DNA from: CAJXVY01 sp965660355 | GTDB lineage: Bacteria; Actinomycetota; Actinomycetes; Actinomycetales; Microbacteriaceae | Assembly (NCBI GenBank): GCA_965660355.1 | Contig: CBFHZN010000004.1 | Location: forward strand, 44,431 to 108,430 | Direction: 5' to 3' | Length of the DNA stretch: 64,000 bases | Shown: positions 25,254-34,132 of the stretch, in pieces | Layout of the letters: the number at the start of each line of letters is the position of its first letter | Position numbering within the stretch: position 1 is the stretch's first letter | The notes under the pieces: generated by a model | Seen by the model: only the letters and a program-made list of their open reading frames with translations | Database searches by the model: none | Told to the model about the DNA's origin: nothing | Made by a program: the position numbers and the translations under genes

Positions 25254-26197
25254 TGGTGGCCAAGATAAGTTTTCGCAATTCAACCCTGCATCCGCTGACT
25301 TTGCTGGTGGGGGCAAATGACTACCTGGCAGGTCGCGGTTACTCAGTTATCAAATCAGCGATAGCGGAGAATTATCCTGAATTTGAACAGCATGATTTGA
25401 CCGAGGCTTATCAACCTGGGCAGTTGTTTAATTTTGCAAGCCCCTCTTTATTTGCTGAGCCCAGACTTATTTTGATTGAGTCTCCAAATAAAGACTTATT
25501 AGAGGATCTGCAGAGATTTTCTAAAGAGCCAGTTGAGCTCACCTTTCTAGTCATACGCATTCAGGGGCAATCTGCGGTGAATAAGGATTTCCAAAAACTG
25601 AATTCGCAACAGATTGATTGCGATGAACCCAAGCGAGAAGCGGATAAACAGGCGTTTATTCAGTCTGAGTTCAGAGAACTCGGTAAATCAATTGCACCCG
25701 ACGCCCAGCGTTTACTGCTGCAAACCTTCGGTAATGATTTAGCTGAACTCGCGGCCGCTTGCTCGCAACTTGCTCAAACAGACGACTCTGAAATTGATTT
25801 TGAAAAAGTTGATGTCTTATTCGGTGGCCGAGAACAAACAACAGCCTTCAAGGTCGTTGATGCAGCCTTCGCGGGGGATATGCAAACTGCTCTGCGTTTA
25901 TTACGCAATGCCCGCGATACTGGAATTGACCCTGTACCGTTGGTTGCGACTGTTGCCATGAGGGCAAGGCAGTTATCAAAATTAATCTCTTCACCATCTG
26001 CATCAGCGTCAGATATCGGCGTTGCAGATTGGCAGCTTCGAAAGCTCAGAAGTGAATTGGCGGGTTGGAGTGAGGGAGGCCTGGAGGGTTTGGTGCGCCT
26101 GTCAGCACACACCGATGAAATGGTAAAGGGTGGCTCTCGCCACCCTGATTACGACCTTGAAAGACTGCTAATTGCAGTCAGTGAAAAAACTAGCTGA
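25253..26197 (+). CDS. holA: DNA polymerase III subunit delta
   Basis: 314-residue clamp-loader delta subunit, which opens the sliding clamp. Sequence is typically weakly conserved. Seen here are an early LLVGANDYLAGRGYSVIK (degenerate P-loop region), DLTEAYQPGQLFNFASPSLFAEPRLILIE and the C-terminal helical collar domain (QTTAFKVVDAAFAGDMQTALRLLRN). Its place after comEC and convergent with rpsT is the classical comEC-holA-rpsT arrangement. The ATG overlaps the comEC stop by one base. Confidence 0.93.
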   Translation: MVAKISFRNSTLHPLTLLVGANDYLAGRGYSVIKSAIAENYPEFEQHDLTEAYQPGQLFNFASPSLFAEPRLILIESPNKDLLEDLQRFSKEPVELTFLVIRIQGQSAVNKDFQKLNSQQIDCDEPKREADKQAFIQSEFRELGKSIAPDAQRLLLQTFGNDLAELAAACSQLAQTDDSEIDFEKVDVLFGGREQTTAFKVVDAAFAGDMQTALRLLRNARDTGIDPVPLVATVAMRARQLSKLISSPSASASDIGVADWQLRKLRSELAGWSEGGLEGLVRLSAHTDEMVKGGSRHPDYDLERLLIAVSEKTS

Positions 26198-26453
26198 GTT
26201 TTGCAAGCTTTGTTGCAATGGAGCTTTTCTTATTAGCTGCCTGGTTTTTGTGGATAACGCCCTTGCTAACAGCCTTGTCTAGCTTTTGGGATGCAACCTT
26301 TACTGTCTCTGTTGCCTGGTCCTTATCGCCTGCGCTGATTGCTTCTCTGGCTGCACGGATAGCGGTTCTCATTTCACTACGTACCGCTTTATTGCGCTCT
26401 TCAGCTTTGCGATTGGTTCCAATTCGCTTAATTTTCGACTTGATGTTTGCCAT
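26190..26453 (-). CDS. rpsT: 30S ribosomal protein S20
   Basis: 87-residue, Lys/Arg/Ala-rich helical small-subunit protein that binds 16S rRNA. It starts MANIKSKIKRIGTNRKAEERN and includes KGVIHKNQAANKKSSIATKLAKL, both family hallmarks. It is convergent with holA, overlapping its stop by eight bases, and divergent from lepA. Confidence 0.97.
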   Translation of the reverse strand: MANIKSKIKRIGTNRKAEERNKAVRSEMRTAIRAAREAISAGDKDQATETVKVASQKLDKAVSKGVIHKNQAANKKSSIATKLAKLS

Positions 26454-26579
26454 TAGTTACTTTCTAAATCTATGTCTGCTTTGGACAAAGCTAAAGACTA
26501 CCAGCATGCGGAATGCAAACTCAAGAGTTCTGCTTTAACTGTGCGAGAATAATCTTTCTAAACATTTACAGACAGGTTG

Positions 26580-28409
26580 ATGATTTCAGTGGACTCTCCC
26601 GCACCGCGCATGAGGAATTTCTGCATAATTGCGCACATCGACCATGGCAAATCAACGCTTGCCGATCGCATGTTGCAATTGACTGGAATTGTCAACGATC
26701 GTCAAATGCGAGAACAATACCTTGACCGCATGGATTTGGAGCGCGAGCGGGGAATCACCATCAAATCCCAAGCAGTCAGAATGCCCTGGAAGATTGATCA
26801 GAATGACTACGTTTTGAACATGATTGACACCCCGGGTCACGTTGATTTCAGTTATGAGGTTTCAAGATCCTTGGCTGCCTGCGAGGGGGCAATTTTGTTG
26901 GTGGACGCAGCTCAGGGAATTGAGGCGCAAACTCTTGCGAATCTTTATCTGGCAATGGAAAACGATTTAGAGATTATTCCGGTTTTGAACAAAATTGATC
27001 TACCAGCAGCTCAGCCTGAGAAATACGCCGAGGAATTAGCTGGCTTGATTGGTTGCGAGGTCGAAGACATCCTGCACGTTTCGGGAAAAACAGGTCAGGG
27101 TGTCCCAGAGTTGTTGGACAGATTGGTTAGAGACATACCACCACCTACCGGTGAATTGGAGGCAGCTCCAAGGGCCATGATTTTTGACAGTGTTTATGAT
27201 GCCTATCGAGGGGTTATTACCTATGTTCGAATGGTTGATGGCACACTCTCCGCTCGCGAAAAAATCAAGATGATGTCAACCGGTGCAGTGCATGAGCTAC
27301 TAGAAATTGGAGTGAGTTCGCCAGAACCCAGTCCAACAAAGTCCCTTTCTGCTGGTGAAGTTGGATATCTAATCACTGGCGTAAAAGATGTCAGGCAATC
27401 CAAGGTTGGTGACACAGTCACCAGCAAGGACAACACCGCGGAAGCCTCTTTGAAAGGTTATGTTGAGCCAAGACCCATGGTGTTCAGCGGTATTTATCCA
27501 ATTGATGGTGGTGATTACCCAGCACTTCGTGAGGCTTTAGACAAGCTAAGGCTCAGTGATGCAGCACTGGTTTATGAACCAGAAACCTCGGTTGCCTTGG
27601 GGTTTGGTTTTAGGTGTGGGTTTTTAGGCCTTTTGCACCTTGAAATCATCACCGAGCGATTGGAGCGAGAATTTGGATTAGGGCTGATTGCAACCAGTCC
27701 TTCGGTTGTTTATCAGGTAACCATGGAAGACGGGTCAGAACACACGGTAACTAACCCCAGCGAGTTCCCGACTGGAAAAATCAAAGAGGTTTTGGAACCA
27801 GTCGTGAATGCCACAATTCTCAGCCCAAGAGATTATGTGGGGACAATTATGGAACTGTGTCAGACCAGGCGGGGTTCAATGATTGATATGCAGTATCTGA
27901 GCGAAGATCGGGTACAGCTTCGCTATAAACTCCCGTTGGCGGAGATAGTTTTTGACTTTTTTGATCAACTAAAGAGTAAAACTCAAGGGTATGCATCACT
28001 TGATTACGAGGAATCTGGTTTGCAAGCCAGTGATTTGGTGAAGGTGGATCTCTTGCTGCAAGGAGATCAGGTTGATGCCTTCAGTGCAATTGTGCACAAA
28101 GACAAGGCTTATGCCCACGGAGTTTCGATAACGGCAAAGCTAAGAGAGTTGATACCAAGGCAACAGTTTGAGGTCCCGATTCAGGCTGCCGTTGGCTCCA
28201 GAATTATTGCCCGCGAATCTATCCGCGCAATGCGTAAAGATGTGCTGGCTAAGTGCTACGGCGGTGATATAACAAGAAAGCGCAAACTGCTGGAAAAGCA
28301 AAAAGAGGGTAAACGCCGAATGAAAATGGTTGGAAAAGTCGAGGTCCCACAAGAAGCGTTCATTGCAGCACTGAGCTCGGATAGCAGTAAAGCCGAAAAG
28401 AAGAAATAG
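26580..28409 (+). CDS. lepA: Elongation factor 4 (back-translocase)
   Basis: 609-residue translational GTPase. It shows the G motifs AHIDHGKSTLADR, DTPGHVDF and NKIDLP, the EF4 signature GFRCGFLGLLHLEI, and a C-terminal domain ending in KRKLLEKQKEGKRRMKMVGKVEVPQEAF. The ATG at 26580 directly follows an in-frame TTG at 26577; a weak AGACAGG lies just before, and the choice between them is not certain. It heads the long plus-strand run that ends with dnaG. hemW starts two bases after its stop. Confidence 0.97.
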   Translation: MISVDSPAPRMRNFCIIAHIDHGKSTLADRMLQLTGIVNDRQMREQYLDRMDLERERGITIKSQAVRMPWKIDQNDYVLNMIDTPGHVDFSYEVSRSLAACEGAILLVDAAQGIEAQTLANLYLAMENDLEIIPVLNKIDLPAAQPEKYAEELAGLIGCEVEDILHVSGKTGQGVPELLDRLVRDIPPPTGELEAAPRAMIFDSVYDAYRGVITYVRMVDGTLSAREKIKMMSTGAVHELLEIGVSSPEPSPTKSLSAGEVGYLITGVKDVRQSKVGDTVTSKDNTAEASLKGYVEPRPMVFSGIYPIDGGDYPALREALDKLRLSDAALVYEPETSVALGFGFRCGFLGLLHLEIITERLEREFGLGLIATSPSVVYQVTMEDGSEHTVTNPSEFPTGKIKEVLEPVVNATILSPRDYVGTIMELCQTRRGSMIDMQYLSEDRVQLRYKLPLAEIVFDFFDQLKSKTQGYASLDYEESGLQASDLVKVDLLLQGDQVDAFSAIVHKDKAYAHGVSITAKLRELIPRQQFEVPIQAAVGSRIIARESIRAMRKDVLAKCYGGDITRKRKLLEKQKEGKRRMKMVGKVEVPQEAFIAALSSDSSKAEKKK

Positions 28410-28411
28410 CA

Positions 28412-29620
28412 ATGCCCGGTCCGTTGCCTATTGGTTCTCCATGGCAAGGCAGTTTCCCAAAAATAGCCAGTTTTGACGAGAAAAAGTCCTGGCATGCATA
28501 TGTGCACATTCCTTTTTGCGAAGTCAGGTGCGGATATTGTGATTTCAATACCTACACCGCCGATGAGGTGCAGGGGGTAAAAAGAGCAGAGTTTGACCAG
28601 TCACTTGCTCTGGAGGTCTCTAAAGCGGCAGCAGAACTTGAAAGATCCGGGGTAAAGGCTAAGCCCTTTTCAACAGTGTTTTTTGGCGGGGGAACTCCAA
28701 GTCTATTTAGTCACGAACAACTCAAAAATGTCATAGACCACCTTCGTGACAGTTTTGGATTCACCGAAGACGCCGAGTTCACCATGGAGGCAAATCCAGA
28801 CACCGTGGATGAAAACTATTTGCAGTCGATTTCAAAATTGGGGATCACCAGGGTCAGCATTGGTGCACAGAGTTTCGATTCCGATGTTTTGAAGGTGTTG
28901 GACAGGACTCACAACCCAGAAAATGTTGAGAATGCAGTTCTAGGAGCAAAAAAAGCAGGCTTGCAGGTTTCATTGGATTTGATCTACGGAGCCCCGGGAG
29001 AGTCCTTAGGCAGCTGGCGCGAGACTCTTGAAAAAGCGCTCTCAATGGATCCAGATCACCTAAGTGCTTATGCGCTAATCATTGAACAGGGAACCAAACT
29101 TGCAAGGCAGATTTCAAAGGGCGTTTATCCAGAACCCGATGATGATTTGATGGCCGAGAAATATGAACTATTGGATTTGATGACCAGTCAGCGAGGCCTT
29201 AGCTGGTATGAACTTTCAAATTTCAGTAAAAACCCTGAAACCCGATCCCGACACAACCGTGCCTACTGGATGTCAAATTATTGGTACGGATTTGGTCCAG
29301 GTGCCCATTCTTTTGTGGGGAATCTGAGGTTTTGGAATCGCAAGCATCCAGCCGCCTATGCAGAGTCACTCAGTAAAGACCTCCCTGTTCAGGGCTATGA
29401 AGAAATTCAGCCCAATGAACATCTGCAGGAGCGTTTATTGCTAGAAATAAGGCTTGCGGAAGGCGTTGAAAAATCATTGCTCTCAGAGCTGGGTGTTTCT
29501 GAGAAAGTGATTTCAGAGCAACAGCATTATGGGTTTTTAGAAAATCACTCAAATCGGTTTTCGCTTACCCTTAGGGGTCGACAAATGGCCGATCGAGTGG
29601 TGTTGAATCTTCTCAACTAG
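28412..29620 (+). CDS. hemW: HemW-like radical SAM protein
   Basis: 402-residue radical SAM protein, formerly annotated as oxygen-independent coproporphyrinogen III oxidase; HemW proteins act as heme chaperones. The iron-sulfur motif CEVRCGYC (near residue 38) is present and followed by DFNTYT. Further family text includes FFGGGTPSLFS, TMEANPDTVD and RVSIGAQSFD. The C-terminal HemN_C domain is present. It lacks the extra N-terminal motif of true HemN. It lies between lepA and hrcA, a frequent actinobacterial order. Confidence 0.93.
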   Translation: MPGPLPIGSPWQGSFPKIASFDEKKSWHAYVHIPFCEVRCGYCDFNTYTADEVQGVKRAEFDQSLALEVSKAAAELERSGVKAKPFSTVFFGGGTPSLFSHEQLKNVIDHLRDSFGFTEDAEFTMEANPDTVDENYLQSISKLGITRVSIGAQSFDSDVLKVLDRTHNPENVENAVLGAKKAGLQVSLDLIYGAPGESLGSWRETLEKALSMDPDHLSAYALIIEQGTKLARQISKGVYPEPDDDLMAEKYELLDLMTSQRGLSWYELSNFSKNPETRSRHNRAYWMSNYWYGFGPGAHSFVGNLRFWNRKHPAAYAESLSKDLPVQGYEEIQPNEHLQERLLLEIRLAEGVEKSLLSELGVSEKVISEQQHYGFLENHSNRFSLTLRGRQMADRVVLNLLN

Positions 29621-29637
29621 CTTTGATTTGATTAGAA

Positions 29638-29664
29638 TTGGCACTCAAGATTGGAGAGTGCCAA
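29638..29664 (+). promoter_or_regulatory. CIRCE element (HrcA operator)
   Basis: TTGGCACTC, nine bases, then GAGTGCCAA: a perfect 9-9-9 inverted repeat that differs from the consensus TTAGCACTC/GAGTGCTAA by one base per arm. A -10-like TAGAAT overlaps its left edge at 29633-29638. It lies three bases before the hrcA ATG, so HrcA should repress its own operon, which includes dnaJ. Confidence 0.93.
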
Positions 29665-29667
29665 AAA

Positions 29668-30684
29668 ATGATTCCTCAGCGATCACTAGAGGTCTTGCGG
29701 GCAATTGTTGAAGACTATGTCCAAACCAATCAGCCTGTGGGTTCAAAATCTCTGCTTGACCGACACCCACTTGGAGTGAGTGCCGCCACTATCAGAAACG
29801 ATATGGCACTTTTGGAAGAAGAAGAGTTGATCGCAGCGCCGCACACTTCCAGTGGGCGAATCCCAACCGATAAGGGTTACAGGTTATTTGTGGAGCAAAT
29901 CAGAGAGTTGAGCTCGATTAGTAAGCCTGAGAAAAAAGCCATCGAGTCATTTTTGGATGACCAGCTCAGCCTCGAGGAACTGTTGCAACAAAGCGCTAGA
30001 ACTCTGAGCCAACTAACTAATTCTCTTGCGCTTATTTCTTACCCCTCTTTTGGTTCCAGCTATATCCGCCACATCGAACTGATACCCATTAATGAGACAC
30101 GCGTGCTGGTGATGTTGATTTCAAGCTCCGGGCAGATTCAACAGGCTGTTGCAAACATGAGCAACTCGATTTCGGATGAATTGCTGCAAGACATCAGAGG
30201 ACGGCTGAATGGTCAACTTTCCGGCCAACCCCTAAGTGATGTGAGTAAGCGCGGTGAGGAGATGCAGCAGGAGCTGTCCGCATCTGCCAAAAACCAAGCA
30301 AAGCCCATTGTTGATGCACTGCAGTCACTTGTGGATGAAAACCGGCAGGAGCGGGTGGCAGTTAGTGGTGCTGCCAATCTGGTGCGTTCAGAAACAGAGT
30401 TTGATGGTTTTGCTCCACTTTTGGAGATGATGGAAGAGCAGGTTGTTTTGATGAAACTTCTGAGAGAGACAGAATTAGAACAAGACGGCTTGGGCATTTC
30501 AATCGGGGCGGAGAACGCCCAGCAGGGTCTAGCTGGTGCAAGTGTTTTGATTGGTGAGTATGGAGACACGGATAATTCGGCAAGGGTTGGTATCCTCGGA
30601 CCGACAAGAATGAACTACCGGGGGAACATAGCTTCGCTGAGAGCTGTTGCAAGATATTTGAGTAAATCATTGAACGGAAATTAA
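29668..30684 (+). CDS. hrcA: Heat-inducible transcription repressor HrcA
   Basis: 338-residue repressor of class I heat-shock genes, binding CIRCE with help from GroEL. The N-terminal winged helix (MIPQRSLEVLRAIVEDYVQTNQPVGSKSLLD, then SAATIRNDMALLEEEELIAAPHTSSGRIPTDKGYR) is canonical. GISIGAENAQ and a C-terminal GPTRMNYRGNIASLRAVARYLS match the family. The ATG at 29668 is chosen because the upstream in-frame TTG (29638) lies inside the CIRCE operator. dnaJ follows with no gap. Confidence 0.96.
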   Translation: MIPQRSLEVLRAIVEDYVQTNQPVGSKSLLDRHPLGVSAATIRNDMALLEEEELIAAPHTSSGRIPTDKGYRLFVEQIRELSSISKPEKKAIESFLDDQLSLEELLQQSARTLSQLTNSLALISYPSFGSSYIRHIELIPINETRVLVMLISSSGQIQQAVANMSNSISDELLQDIRGRLNGQLSGQPLSDVSKRGEEMQQELSASAKNQAKPIVDALQSLVDENRQERVAVSGAANLVRSETEFDGFAPLLEMMEEQVVLMKLLRETELEQDGLGISIGAENAQQGLAGASVLIGEYGDTDNSARVGILGPTRMNYRGNIASLRAVARYLSKSLNGN

Positions 30685-31740
30685 TTGAGCGATTACTACG
30701 AGGTTTTGGGTGTCAGTCAAAGCGCCACCGCGGAGGAAATCAAAAAGGCTTATCGAAAATTAGCGCGTGAGCTGCACCCGGACATCAATCCCGATCCCGA
30801 TGCGCAGGAGAAGTTTAAAGCTGTCACTCATGCCTATGAGGTCTTGGGAGACCCTCAAGAGCGTGAAAAATATGATCGTGGTGGCGACCAGGGGATAGGC
30901 CTCGGAGACATCTTCGACAGTTTCTTCGGAGGTGGCCAAAGAGGTCCAAAATCCAGAATGCAAAGGGGTCAGGACGCTCTGCTGAGGGTTGATTTGACAC
31001 TTAAGGAAGCCATTTTCGGAGCCAGTAAAACAATGACCATCAGCACCGCGGTTATCTGCCCAACCTGCGAGGGAAGCTGCGCGCAGCCTGGAACCAGTGT
31101 TCAGGTTTGCGATATTTGTCACGGAAGCGGGAGCATTTCTCGTCAAGTTCAATCTTTTATGGGAACGGTGGTTACTTCTCAGCCCTGCGGTTCTTGCAGG
31201 GGCACCGGTGAAGTGATTCCCCATCCATGTTCAAAGTGTCGAGCGCAGGGAAGAGTGCGCGAAAATCGCGAACTGAATTTGGATATCCCAGCGGGGGTTC
31301 AGGACGGGATGCGTCTTCACCTCCCGGGCGAGGGTGAGGTTGGATTCGCAGGTGGTCCAGCAGGAGATCTTTATCTAGAAGTGAGTGTTTCAGCGGACCC
31401 TGTCTTTGCAAGAGACGGTGATGACTTGGTTGCAAGATTGGAGGTTCCCTATATCGATGCCATCTTGGGAGCCGATGTCGAATTGGAAAGCTTTGACGGT
31501 TTGGAGACAGTCAGCGTGAAACCTGGAACGCAAACCGGTGAAAAAATTGTCATTCGGGGAAAAGGTGCCAACAAGTTGCGCGGCTCAGGCAGAGGGAACT
31601 TAATTTTGGAAACCTATGTCTCTGTTCCTGAGAAAGTTGACAAAAAGCAAAGACAGCTGATTGATCAGCTGAAGGGTATGAACAAGGATCAGGCTGGTTT
31701 GCGCGAACGTCGGCAGGGTTTTGGCTTCGGTAGAAAATGA
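30685..31740 (+). CDS. dnaJ: Chaperone DnaJ
   Basis: 351-residue type I J-protein that stimulates DnaK ATPase. It has the J domain (residues 1-65, with HPD in ARELHPDINP), a short Gly/Phe linker (GGGQRG), four zinc-binding repeats (CPTCEGSC, CDICHGSG, CGSCRGTG, CSKCRAQG, about 120-185) and two C-terminal substrate-binding domains. The first zinc repeat ends in S-C rather than the usual G-x-G, a small departure. TTG start at 30685, directly after hrcA, so expression follows the CIRCE promoter. Confidence 0.96.
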   Translation: MSDYYEVLGVSQSATAEEIKKAYRKLARELHPDINPDPDAQEKFKAVTHAYEVLGDPQEREKYDRGGDQGIGLGDIFDSFFGGGQRGPKSRMQRGQDALLRVDLTLKEAIFGASKTMTISTAVICPTCEGSCAQPGTSVQVCDICHGSGSISRQVQSFMGTVVTSQPCGSCRGTGEVIPHPCSKCRAQGRVRENRELNLDIPAGVQDGMRLHLPGEGEVGFAGGPAGDLYLEVSVSADPVFARDGDDLVARLEVPYIDAILGADVELESFDGLETVSVKPGTQTGEKIVIRGKGANKLRGSGRGNLILETYVSVPEKVDKKQRQLIDQLKGMNKDQAGLRERRQGFGFGRK

Positions 31741-32423
31741 AGCACCAGTTCCTAGTTGGGTCTTTAGAGGCTGATTTATTGGAATTAGAAGCGAACGAAC
31801 TGAACCATGCGAAAAACTCACTAAGAATCAAACCTGGTGAACAGGTGCGACTGACAGATGGTCGTGGTGGCTTGGCCACAGCTGAATTCGCGGATCAGCT
31901 GAGGGTAATTGAGCGTTTCAAGGTCGAACCTATTGAACCTTTTATTCACGTGGTGCAAGCCTTAGCGAAAGGCGATAGAGATGAATTGGCAATTCAAACC
32001 AGTACTGAATTGGGTGCCCTGCGTTTTACGCCCTGGCAGTCAAAACGCTCGGTTATCAAATGGGATGAGAAAAAAGCTCAAAAAGGAATTCAGCGGTGGC
32101 AATCCATTGCCACCGAGGCTATGAAGCAATCGCATCAGGCTTGGCTGCCTGAAGTCAAAGACCTGGCGAGAGATACGGAATTTGACTTCACCGGCCAACT
32201 GATTGTTTTAGATCCCGATGCAGAGCAATCTCTGACTGACATTGAAATTGGCAAAGAGCTGACTTTAGTGGTTGGTCCAGAGGGAGGTATCTCTGAATCA
32301 GAATTGGATGCACTCAAAAACAGAGGTGGTTTTCAGGCCAGTTTGGGAAACAGTGTTTTTAGAACATCAACTGCTGCACCAGCGGCAATTGCGACCATTA
32401 GAACCCTGGCTGGCTGGGGTTAG
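31737..32423 (+). CDS. rsmE: 16S rRNA (uracil-1498-N3)-methyltransferase
   Basis: 228-residue SPOUT-class methyltransferase that modifies U1498 in the decoding centre. Family text includes HAKNSLRIKPGEQVRLTDG near the N-terminal PUA-like part, EAMKQSHQAWLPEV and the SAM-binding trefoil knot LVVGPEGGISESELD near 183, followed by RTSTAAPAAIATI. The ATG overlaps the dnaJ stop (ATGA). Confidence 0.95.
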   Translation: MKHQFLVGSLEADLLELEANELNHAKNSLRIKPGEQVRLTDGRGGLATAEFADQLRVIERFKVEPIEPFIHVVQALAKGDRDELAIQTSTELGALRFTPWQSKRSVIKWDEKKAQKGIQRWQSIATEAMKQSHQAWLPEVKDLARDTEFDFTGQLIVLDPDAEQSLTDIEIGKELTLVVGPEGGISESELDALKNRGGFQASLGNSVFRTSTAAPAAIATIRTLAGWG

Positions 32424-32443
32424 TATTGTCTCAGGAGGAAATT

Positions 32444-32764
32444 TTGAGCGATTGTATTTTTTGCAAAATTGTGGCGGGTGAAATACCCAGCGACAGAGTT
32501 GGCGAAAATGAGGGTGCCATTGCCTTTCGCGATATAAACCCTGAGGCAAATGTTCACATCCTGGTCGTTCCGAAGACCCACTCAAAAAACGTTATCGAGT
32601 TGTCTGAGGACCCTGAATCAATGCAGAGCGTTATGGAATTGATGAGGAAAGTCTCTGCGGAGCAAACTAACGGTCACTTCAAGTTTTTATTCAACACCGG
32701 TGAAGATGCTGGACAGACTGTTTTCCATGCTCATGGTCATATTCTTAGTCAGGGCGCTTCTTGA
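32444..32764 (+). CDS. HIT-family nucleotide hydrolase (HinT-like)
   Basis: 106-residue histidine-triad protein. It starts SDCIFCKIVAGEIPSDRV and has HVLVVPKTHSKN-like text and the triad HAHGHIL near the C-terminus. HinT proteins hydrolyse aminoacyl- and phosphoramidate-linked AMP. The TTG at 32444 is chosen over the TTG at 32426 since AGGAGG at 32433-32438 has proper spacing and the family starts here. It overlaps phoH by four bases. Confidence 0.93.
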   Translation: MSDCIFCKIVAGEIPSDRVGENEGAIAFRDINPEANVHILVVPKTHSKNVIELSEDPESMQSVMELMRKVSAEQTNGHFKFLFNTGEDAGQTVFHAHGHILSQGAS

Positions 32765-33693
32765 GCGAAGTAGTTTTTGAAACCAACCCTGCGCATATTG
32801 GGCAACTTGTCGGTCCAAACGATTCCTACCTAAGAGAAATTGAAAAACAGTTTTCCGATCTTAAGATTCTGCTGAGAGGCTCCAGTTGGAGTGTTGAGGG
32901 TGAGCAGCGACGGATTGATTCACTGAAACGAGTTCTTCAGCAACTGGAAGAGCTAGCCGAAAAAGGTGACTCCATAACTCGCAGAGATGTCTCAGAGCTA
33001 TCAAGTCTCTCCGATAAACAAACCGAAGGCTTTACAGGGAGTTTTATATCGGCGGGTGAGAAGCGAATCAGGGCGAAGACTTTGGGCCAGGTTCAGTATC
33101 TGAAAAGCATCGATCAGCACACAGTTGTCTTTGGTTTGGGACCAGCTGGAACAGGTAAGACTTATCTAGCGATGGCGAAGGCTGTAGAGGCACTAATAAA
33201 CAAAAAATGCAGTCGAATCATTCTCACAAGACCAGCTGTTGAGGCCGGTGAAAGATTGGGATACTTACCAGGGACACTTTCTGAAAAGATTGACCCCTAT
33301 CTGAGACCTCTGTTTGATGCCCTTCAGGAAATGCTTCCTGCAGAATCTCTGAACAAGTTTCTAGAAAGTGGCGTGGTGGAGGTTGCCCCCCTTGCCTACA
33401 TGCGAGGAAGAACTCTAAACGATGCATTCATTATTTTAGACGAGGCTCAAAACACCACTAGTGAGCAGATGAAAATGTTTCTAACCAGGCTTGGATTTAA
33501 TTCGAAAATGATAATCACTGGTGATACCACCCAGGTGGATTTACCTGGCGGCAAAAGCGGGTTGGCCTCAGCGGTGAAAATTTTATCCGCAGTGGAAGAT
33601 CTTCACGTGGCCAAGCTGAGCAGCAAAGATGTTGTGAGGCATGAATTGGTAACCCGCATTGTCAACGCATATGAGGAAAACGATGAGCGTTGA
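32761..33693 (+). CDS. phoH: PhoH-like ATPase
   Basis: 310-residue PhoH family ATPase with a Walker A GPAGTGKTYLAMA (near 127), Walker B FIILDEAQNTTSEQMKMFLTR and the following GDTTQVDLP. The family is linked to RNA metabolism, and its fixed neighbour YbeY supports that. A KH-like N-terminal part (VGPNDSYLREIEKQF) is present. The start overlaps the HIT gene and the end overlaps ybeY by 11 bases. Confidence 0.94.
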   Translation: MSEVVFETNPAHIGQLVGPNDSYLREIEKQFSDLKILLRGSSWSVEGEQRRIDSLKRVLQQLEELAEKGDSITRRDVSELSSLSDKQTEGFTGSFISAGEKRIRAKTLGQVQYLKSIDQHTVVFGLGPAGTGKTYLAMAKAVEALINKKCSRIILTRPAVEAGERLGYLPGTLSEKIDPYLRPLFDALQEMLPAESLNKFLESGVVEVAPLAYMRGRTLNDAFIILDEAQNTTSEQMKMFLTRLGFNSKMIITGDTTQVDLPGGKSGLASAVKILSAVEDLHVAKLSSKDVVRHELVTRIVNAYEENDER

Positions 33694-34132
33694 GATAAAC
33701 AATGAGTCAGACTTCGAGATTGAATCTGAAAGGATCCTCTCGATGCTCACCCACCATTTCAAGCACCTTCGTCTCAGTTCGCGGGCGGAGTTGTCGGTAT
33801 TGCTTGTGAATGAGCAACCCATGGAGGATCTTCACATCAAGTGGATGGACGAGCCGGGACCCACTGATGTCCTAAGTTTTCCAATGGACGAGCTCCGACC
33901 CGGAAACCCAGAGTCTGAGGGGGTTTTGGGTGACATTGTTATCTGTCCGCAGGTCGCCAGATTGCAGGCAGATGCGGCTGGGCATACAGAATCAGAAGAA
34001 ATTATGCTTCTAGTAACCCACGGACTTTTGCATCTTCTGGGTTTTGATCATGCAGAGCCAGAACAAGAAGCAGAGATGTTTGGTTTGCAACGAGAGCTTT
34101 TGGATTCCTATCAGGCGGAGGAGCTCAGTTGA
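33683..34132 (+). CDS. ybeY: Endoribonuclease YbeY
   Basis: 149-residue zinc endoribonuclease for 16S rRNA 3'-end maturation and ribosome quality control. The metal site is seen as HGLLHLLGFDHAEPEQ (H-x3-H-x5-H). DVLSFPMDE and LGDIVICPQVA are further family text. The ATG at 33683 is preferred over upstream in-frame codons because GAGGA lies nine bases before it and the length fits. Both ends overlap neighbours (phoH and the corC-like gene), showing coupled translation. Confidence 0.95.
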   Translation: MSVEINNESDFEIESERILSMLTHHFKHLRLSSRAELSVLLVNEQPMEDLHIKWMDEPGPTDVLSFPMDELRPGNPESEGVLGDIVICPQVARLQADAAGHTESEEIMLLVTHGLLHLLGFDHAEPEQEAEMFGLQRELLDSYQAEELS